From positions 2,057,501 through 2,121,500 of the forward strand of contig JBBPEB010000014.1 in NCBI GenBank assembly GCA_039096225.1: a stretch of DNA of 64,000 nt, given 5' to 3'. The notes below the pieces were generated by a model, which was not told the origin of the DNA, searched no databases, and saw nothing but the letters and a program-made list of their open reading frames with translations. Source of the stretch: Blastocystis sp. Blastoise (lineage: Eukaryota; Sar; Bigyra; Opalinata; Blastocystidae). Each line of letters opens with the position of its first letter. Positions within the stretch are counted from its first letter, which is position 1. Below, piece by piece: positions 58,377 to 64,000 of this stretch. The position numbers were made by a program, and so were the translations under genes.

Positions 58377-59119
58377 AAAATAATGAATAACAATGATTAC
58401 ACGTTAAAAATAACTATATATATACAAATATAGAGGAACAAGGAGAGGTAGTAGGTCTGCAGAGAAAGTATTTATTCATAATTCCCCGCCAACCGGGTAC
58501 CCGCCAAGCCAAAAAGACGAGAATGTATATAGTTAAGAAAACAATGAATAGTAGCGAATATATAAAAAAACGAACAACATAATATAAAAAGATATATTTA
58601 GACCAATAAGAGGCGCAATACATCGAACATACGGGGATAGAGAGAACCAATAATGTTTTAAAGTATATACTAAAATATAAAACAAAACACAAAAACAATT
58701 AACATACATTTATCATTTGGATCGGTTCCACGAGCCTGTAAATAACTATTCCATGCAAGACCCCAACTATAAATAATATATATTTATCAAAACAATCATA
58801 GTCAAACCATATACTTGCCATCAAAGTAACCCAAGACCTTTTTAAAGTATTCAGGATATTTTTTTATGGCATATTGAAATGTCATCTCTTGTTTCATAAT
58901 GAAAGCAGTATAAGTTAATCCAACACCAGCTGCTGTAAATAAAGTGGGCTTAATAAGATTCTGATATGCGAAGCTGCTTAAAAAACCTCCAGTAGTACCA
59001 AAAGCACCCAATGAAAACTGTCTATTGAAATTGGACGATAAAGTGTGTTGCAAAACAGGTTTCTTCAATGCGACTCTACACGCTTTCCATATACCACTGT
59101 TTAGAAACTTAGAATTCAT
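57205..59119 (-). CDS. PARL: Mitochondrial rhomboid protease, PARL/Pcp1-like
   Basis: Intramembrane serine protease of the inner mitochondrial membrane. The start MNSKFLNSGIWKACRVALKK and FNRQFSLGAFGTT look like a presequence, followed by a hydrophobic TM. Exon 2 gives WGLAWNSYLQARGTDPND. Then come FLAWRVPGWRGIMNKYFLC, SSFSHMDGWHILCNMIGLYS (the HxxxN motif of the oxyanion site), SLGASGAVYAISTYAM (GxSG catalytic Ser) and DNMAHLGGMAYGGLY (catalytic His). The last exon reads PVFWTKYRTFLVSKYRSMT and ends KKPRI at TAA 57205. About eight exons have (TA)n introns. The exon at about 58430-58660 has uncertain borders because its upstream part stays open into repeats. Confidence 0.87.
58302..58420. repeat. 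Direct duplication in rhomboid intron
   Basis: Two copies of AAAGAAAATAATGAATAACA plus ATGATTACACGTTAAAAATA (about 70 bases with the flanking TA run) lie head to tail at about 58302-58350 and 58372-58420, identical over the non-TA part. This is recent local duplication within one intron. Confidence 0.92.
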
Positions 59120-59711
59120 TGTAATAAAAGAAAAGAATAATGGAAAAAAATGAGAAGAAAAGTCAGTGTTCTTTCAGTTTTATTCAGTTGGTGACTAAGT
59201 AACTTTTGGTATAGATATATTATGAGATGATTTTTCACACACACAAATATGGAGAGAATACTCTCGAAGAGTCCATTCAAAATATCTTAAATTCGTATTG
59301 AATATGCAATCATTGAATTGATTTTTTGAAATATTTTGGCTATATTTGTAGGTGATGAATGATGCAGTCATTCTACGTATACAATAAAGTTATACGGCAT
59401 TTGAATATTATATTGTAGTACACAGATTTAGTTTTTCGTTCGTTCTTCTCTTATAAATTGCTTAATCACTGCTTTGATGATACACAAATATTCTATCTGA
59501 CAGTTTGGATGTGTTACTATGATACGATGAGTTTAATAGTTCATTTCTTCAAAATGTAGTCACAACAAATAGTCCTTCATAAAGGTTTCAAAAAAATAAT
59601 TTGAAAACCAAATTGTGTTTGACTTGATAAAAGCAGAAGAAAGTTCTATAAATTATGTATAATAATGAAAGAAAATGAAATATACTGTTTGCGAAGAAAT
59701 ATGTTATAAAA
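59120..59711. other. Intergenic region up to the duplication edge
   Basis: 590 bases between the rhomboid start and the start of homology with arm 1. No gene or mobile element is seen at the breakpoint. Confidence 0.5.
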
Positions 59712-59741
59712 CAACAATTCCTTAAATAAATAAATAAATAG

Positions 59742-60415
59742 CGATATTATTATCAGAATATGATGGTGATATTCCGAGGACGATTGCTGGATTGATATCG
59801 TTGCCTGGAGTGGGTCCAAAGATGGCATATATAGCGATGAGAAATGCGTGGAATATAGTAAGACTATGATGATTCATTAAAGATATAGATATATATATAG
59901 AGTGAAGGAATAGGAATAGACGTTCATTTACATGCGATTTGTAATCGATTAAAATGGAGTAAAAGTAAAACACCCGAAGAAACAAGAGTTCAATTAGAAT
60001 CATGGCTACCCAAGTATATTTATTATATATATATTATATTATATATATTATATTAATAATGTATAAAAATTTATTATGTTTAAAAATGATTAAATAAAAT
60101 ATATATTAAAGAGAAGAATGGGATGAAGTGAATTTATTGTTAGTTGGATTTGGTCAACAGATCTGTTCTTCGAGACCAAAATGTGAACAATGTTTACTTC
60201 ATAATATATGTTCATCTTCTTTATATAAAGATTCGAAACAGAAGAATAAGAAATCAATAAAAACAGAAGTAAAAGAAGAAATTAAAGAGAATAATGATAA
60301 TAATAATATAAAAGAAGAAATTAAAGAGAATAATAAGAATATAAAAGAAGAAATTAATGTAAAAAGTGAGCAATCTTTTGATACTATGATTAATCAATAT
60401 AGAAATGAAATATAA
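59742..60415 (+). pseudogene. NTH1: 5'-truncated NTH1 copy
   Basis: Contains only NTH exon 3 (from the [16 protein letters not shown] region) and exon 4 to TAA at 60413-60415. The first two exons are missing because the duplication ended in the intron before exon 3. Hh[26 protein letters not shown] and the four FeS cysteines are unchanged, and the frame is open except for an intron at 59858-59900 that the full copy lacks. The repeat tail is shorter (ENNDNNN against ENKNNNNN). With no first exons or start it is probably non-functional, unless a new upstream exon was acquired. Confidence 0.85.
59858..59900 (+). other. Copy-specific intron C in NTH copy 2
   Basis: A 43-base GTAAGACTATG...TATATAG insertion lies between GGAATATA and AGTGAAGG. 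The complete gene reads GGAATATAAGTGAAGG. Its 5' half is ordinary sequence, so it looks like a regular intron and not a pure microsatellite. Confidence 0.9.
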
Positions 60416-60642
60416 TATTATGTATATTATATTTTCTTTATTTTAAAAAGAAAAAAGAAATACTGTTTGTTTTGTTATTTAATTATTTATTGATTATTAT
60501 TTAAATACTATTCTTAATATAAAATAAAATAAAATTTATATTTTTTGAAAAATTTATTCAATCAATATCTTAATAAGAAAATAAATTTATAAATTATTTT
60601 TTTAGATAAATTTTTCAAAGAATTATTTTGATCTTATTATTA

Positions 60643-61243
60643 ATGATTCGATATTCTGATATAAAAAAATTAATTGAAGAAGATAAGGAGTCTTTCATTG
60701 AATATATGTATATTGTTTATTGATGAAAATATTGTTGATCAATTTATACTTCTTTAGTCTTTCTGATTATAAAGGTCAATTAATCTTCTCTACATCATCA
60801 CATAATGATAATGAAGGTGTTATTATGTCAATATTATCTCGTTGTTTGAAAGGATTCAAATCTATGAATGATCCTGAACTCTATTCAATATTTAATTTTG
60901 AAGTATATATTATATATAAATATAATTGATAATAATATTTGAATAATAATAAGTAATAATTATTTTTTATTATTCTTTATTCAAATTTTATTTTTTTTTA
61001 ATATATATAAATAATAAAATATATATATTATTATATAGCAATGTTTAATTGTTACTTTTGATATTAACAGTGAATTCTTTCTTTGTGGAATTACTCAACC
61101 TACTCAGCCTTTAGGACTTATAAAACATTATGTATTTTTATTTTATTTATTTATTATTCTATTATTATTTTCATTATATATATATATATAGGTAAGTCAA
61201 AAGAAAGATAAAATTGTAAAATATATAGAAGATTTATATTAGT
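60643..61243 (+). CDS. Small roadblock/LAMTOR3-like protein (copy 2, tentative)
   Basis: Same four exons and junctions as the copy at 23009-23588. It starts MIRYSDIKK at 60643, and exon 2 begins with the T of an ATT codon after the TTCTTTAG acceptor. It ends VSQKKDKIVKYIEDLY at TAG 61241-61243. I see no coding difference from copy 1, only slippage in introns. Family assignment is by fold pattern only. Confidence 0.55.
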
Positions 61244-61476
61244 TAATTTTTATAATAGTATTTGTAGTTATTATTTTTATATTATTATTCTTATTATTGT
61301 TTTTTTTTTAATTAAATTTAATTTTCTTTTTTCATGTAATCTATTCAATAATATAAATTACATGAATATCAATTGAAATTCAACTATTATAAAATAATAT
61401 TTAAAATATATATATAATAATAAAAGACATTTATATAGTATTCTTATTCTTTAAAAGAATAATATTATAAATAGAA

Positions 61477-62609
61477 TTACATGATTTTTTCTTTGTTGAT
61501 AGGATACCACTTCTTTTCTCTCTCCTCTCGTCTCCATCGAGGCATCTTGACTACAGCATTAAATAGATAATATGTACATAATAAAAGAGGAGCTACAATA
61601 GGCATCATAAGAAAGTCTATAAAAGGATTATTTCGAGGACTCATTCCTAAGGAACATACACTTAATGCCCATCCTTCTAAACTATTACAAAATATATTAC
61701 TATCTCCCTATTTATATATATAGATATATATAGATATATATATATATATAGATATACTCTTCTTATTGATTCAATTATAGAAGAAGCACAATATTCTGGA
61801 GTAAATCTATATATATATATATTATTATTATTATTATATTCTAATATATACGCAGATTCAAAATATTCAATAAATTTTCCTTCTTCTGGTTTTGTTTTAT
61901 TTTCTTGTATGAATCCAGGAGTTAACATATTTGGTGGATAAATAGTACCTATATGAATATGATGACGACATACTTCATTTCGTAATGTATCACACAATCC
62001 TCTTAACGCATATTTCGTAGGACTATAACTTCCATAACCAATATAACTAGTAAAACTAGCAGCACTACTTACTATATAAACTTCTCCTTTATTTCGTTTC
62101 ATCATATCAGGAACAACTTCATATAATACATTTAAAGTACCAAAATAATTCACATCCATCATTTTATGATATAATTCTCTACCCATTCCAAACATATATC
62201 CTGTTTCAGCATATCCAGCACAAGATATCAATACATCAATTGAACCTGTTTTCTCTATACATATTTTCATCGATTTATATACACTTTCTTCATCATTTAC
62301 ATCACAACATACATAATTTATTGAACCATTATAACTATTATTTTCTTTTAAACTTCTTTCTATATCGAATTTCGCTTCTTTCAACTTTTCTTCATGTCTT
62401 GATACTATTGTTACAACTCCTCCATTCTTAACGATTTCCTTTGCTAAAGCACGACCTAAACCTTCTGAACCTCCTGTTATCACATAATGACGATTCTTAA
62501 ATACATATAATAACGAATGAATACGTTTATAGACCTCTACACTCACAATCAACAATATATATATCACTAAAATCGAATATATCACACTATTATCAATTAT
62601 CATCTTCAT
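61477..62609 (-). CDS. KDSR: 3-ketodihydrosphingosine reductase-like SDR (copy 2)
   Basis: Mirror copy of the gene at 21537. ATG at 62609 (MKMIIDNSVIY), TAA at 61477-61479. TGGSEGLGRALA, SSAASF and YSPTK are intact. A single uninterrupted exon covers from the start to the GAATCTGC junction because introns A and B are absent. The two 3' introns are kept. The intron after GAATCTGC has a longer (AAT)n here. Residue differences from copy 1: DVNDE for DVSDE, KICIE for KVCIE, DVLIS for DVLVS, NEVCR for NEICR and LTPGF for LTSGF. All are tolerated, so both copies appear functional. Confidence 0.85.
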
Positions 62610-63440
62610 ATAACTTATTATTATCAACGATTTACAATTATATAATTCAAATGAAGTACGAACTTCTATTCAAATAGAAGTAATTCACAATATAGAATAA
62701 AATAAAATCAATATTGATTTCAAAAAAGATTTATATATTAAAAAAATAATAATAATTGAAAACGAAGAAGGATAAATAAATAGAAGAATTATTTTTTTTT
62801 TTTAAATGAAAAGAAAATCACTGATTCTGTTTTGTTTTGTCGTTATTATTATGATCTCAAAAGAATTCCTATTTTAAATAAGAATTCTTTAAAGTTTAAA
62901 TCATTGATATATATATAATTTATATATGTATTCTTCTTTATATATGAATATATAATTATTTTAAATGACTCAAATTTCTTTTAATAATTCTTTAATAATC
63001 ATTTCATATGATGTATATTTTGATTTATACAATTTCATATGTTTCATGAAAAAAAAAACAATTGAATAATCTTTTTAGATTTTTATATAAAGAATAGTTG
63101 AATGATTTTCAATTCTTCTAAATTCATACAATTCTTCTAATTCATTTCATATGTTTCATAAAGTCAAAACAAATGAATACTTGTTGAATCTCTCTGTATA
63201 AAGAATAATATAAAAATGAATGAAAAGTTCTTTCAAAAATTCTTGAAATTTCTTTCCAATCATAAGTCTTCTTTTCTTCTTTTCTTTCTATTTCTTATAT
63301 CTTTTCTTTCTTTTATATTTATATCCACAATTTATCTAATGAATTCATTTATCAATTTTAACACATATTCATTTCTCATATTTTATTTATTTAAATAAAG
63401 TTTTTTTATTTGGTTTTCTTTTAATCTATACTTTTTCATA
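62610..63440. other. Duplicated bidirectional promoter region
   Basis: Counterpart of 20714-21536, 831 against 823 bases, with indels only in A/T runs. Confidence 0.55.
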
Positions 63441-64000
63441 ATGTCTTCTATTAATCTTAAATATTTCGATATGAAAGGACGTGGTGATGCTATTCGGTAT
63501 CTATATATTTTTATATATATATTTTATATATATTTTTATAAATAATATTATATAATAAATAAATATATATAGTCTTGCTCTTGAACTTGTAAATACTCAA
63601 TATAATGATGAAAGAATAAGTTTTGAGAAATGGGGTGAAATAAAAACAAGTGGTATAACTGATGGTTCTCTTCCTTTTGGTCAACTTCCTCAATTTACTA
63701 TTGATCATTTTAATCTTGTTCAAAGTACTACTATTCTTCGTTTTATTGCTCATAAATATAATCTTGAAGGATCTGATGAACATTCTATTTATTTTGGTCA
63801 AATGATTATGGATTCTTTTGAAGATCTTCTTAATGCTTATCTTAATGCTGCTTTCTCTTCGAATCCTAAAGAACAAATCAATAATTTCTATAGTATTCAT
63901 TTTATATATTTTATTTTATTTATATATATATATAGATACTTCTTTTATTACCTTTATGAATGGATTAGAAAAATTATTTAATACTTATAATGTATATTAT
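63441..64000 (+). CDS. Glutathione S-transferase, sigma-like (copy 2), cut by window edge
   Basis: Starts MSSINLKYFDMKGRGDAIR at 63441. The first intron and exon 2 (DGSLPFGQLPQF, STTILRFIAHKYNL) match copy 1. Exon 3 begins at about 63937 (TSFITFMNGLEKLF) and the C-terminal half lies beyond 64000. Introns seen so far are at the same places as in copy 1. Confidence 0.85.

Larger units (their letters stand above)
59712..64000. repeat. Inverted duplication, arm 2
   Basis: Reverse-complement counterpart of 20164-24490. Gene order and orientation are mirrored: truncated NTH (+), roadblock-like (+), KDSR-like (-), GST (+). It starts within an NTH intron and continues past the right edge. Confidence 0.95.

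Noticed and set aside
59700-64000. A mobile element carrying the duplicated block
   Set aside because: No transposase, integrase or terminal repeats at the visible edge. A segmental duplication fits better.

Overview
This is nuclear DNA of a very AT-rich, intron-rich eukaryote, probably unicellular. Genes are split by short introns that begin GTATAT and end TATATAG and are largely (TA)n or (TAT)n microsatellites. Intergenic DNA is almost pure A+T, one coding region is extremely Asn-rich, and the code reads as standard except for one TGA that I read as selenocysteine. The gene set (RBBP5/Swd1, DHX35, PARL-type rhomboid, NTH1, Ssu72, CANT1-type apyrase, EOGT-like GT61, large thioredoxin reductase) fits an amoebozoan or an early-branching opisthokont/fungal lineage. 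I cannot place it further. I see no transposon genes, rRNA or CRISPR.

Layout, left to right: 3' part of a quinone oxidoreductase (-); RBBP5-like WD40 protein (+); PCC-beta-type acyl-CoA carboxylase with a targeting peptide (+); a huge Asn-rich protein (-); a type II membrane glycosyltransferase-like protein (-); CANT1-like apyrase (+); sigma-type GST (-); 3-ketodihydrosphingosine-reductase-like SDR (+); a small roadblock-like protein (-); NTH1 DNA glycosylase (-); Fe/Mn-SOD (+); an unrecognised acidic-tailed protein (-); a divergent kinase (-); a FabG/CBR4-like SDR (+); thioredoxin reductase (+); tRNA-Ile(AAT) (-); a GT61 glycosyltransferase (-); a DUF167/YggU protein (+); a frameshifted Ssu72 (+); NAPRT (+); a ZIP9-like zinc transporter (+); DHX35 helicase (+); a papain-family protease (-); a mitochondrial rhomboid (-). 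The last 4.3 kb is an inverted second copy of the GST-KDSR-roadblock-NTH block.

Three things stand out. (1) The thioredoxin reductase ends Cys-TGA-Gly-stop, the C-terminal layout of animal-type selenoprotein TrxRs. A hairpin with SECIS features lies about 120 bases after the TAG, so the TGA should be read as selenocysteine. (2) A near-identical inverted duplication (about 20,164-24,490 and 59,712-64,000+) contains duplicate genes that differ by exact presence or absence of spliceosomal introns: two microsatellite introns only in KDSR copy 1, and one intron only in NTH copy 2. (3) Ssu72 needs two one-base corrections, both in homopolymers, to be read through.

Functionally the window is a mix of housekeeping genes. 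Redox defence is represented by TrxR, SOD, GST and quinone reductase. Mitochondrial metabolism is represented by PCC-beta, a FabG-like SDR and rhomboid. RNA and chromatin work is represented by DHX35, Ssu72 and RBBP5, and Golgi/secretory work by two glycosyltransferases, the apyrase and the protease. PCC-beta, SOD and the ZIP transporter have few introns and strongly biased GGT/GCT/CTT codons, as expected of highly expressed genes. Exon boundaries were read by eye from protein continuity and splice motifs, and some are approximate.
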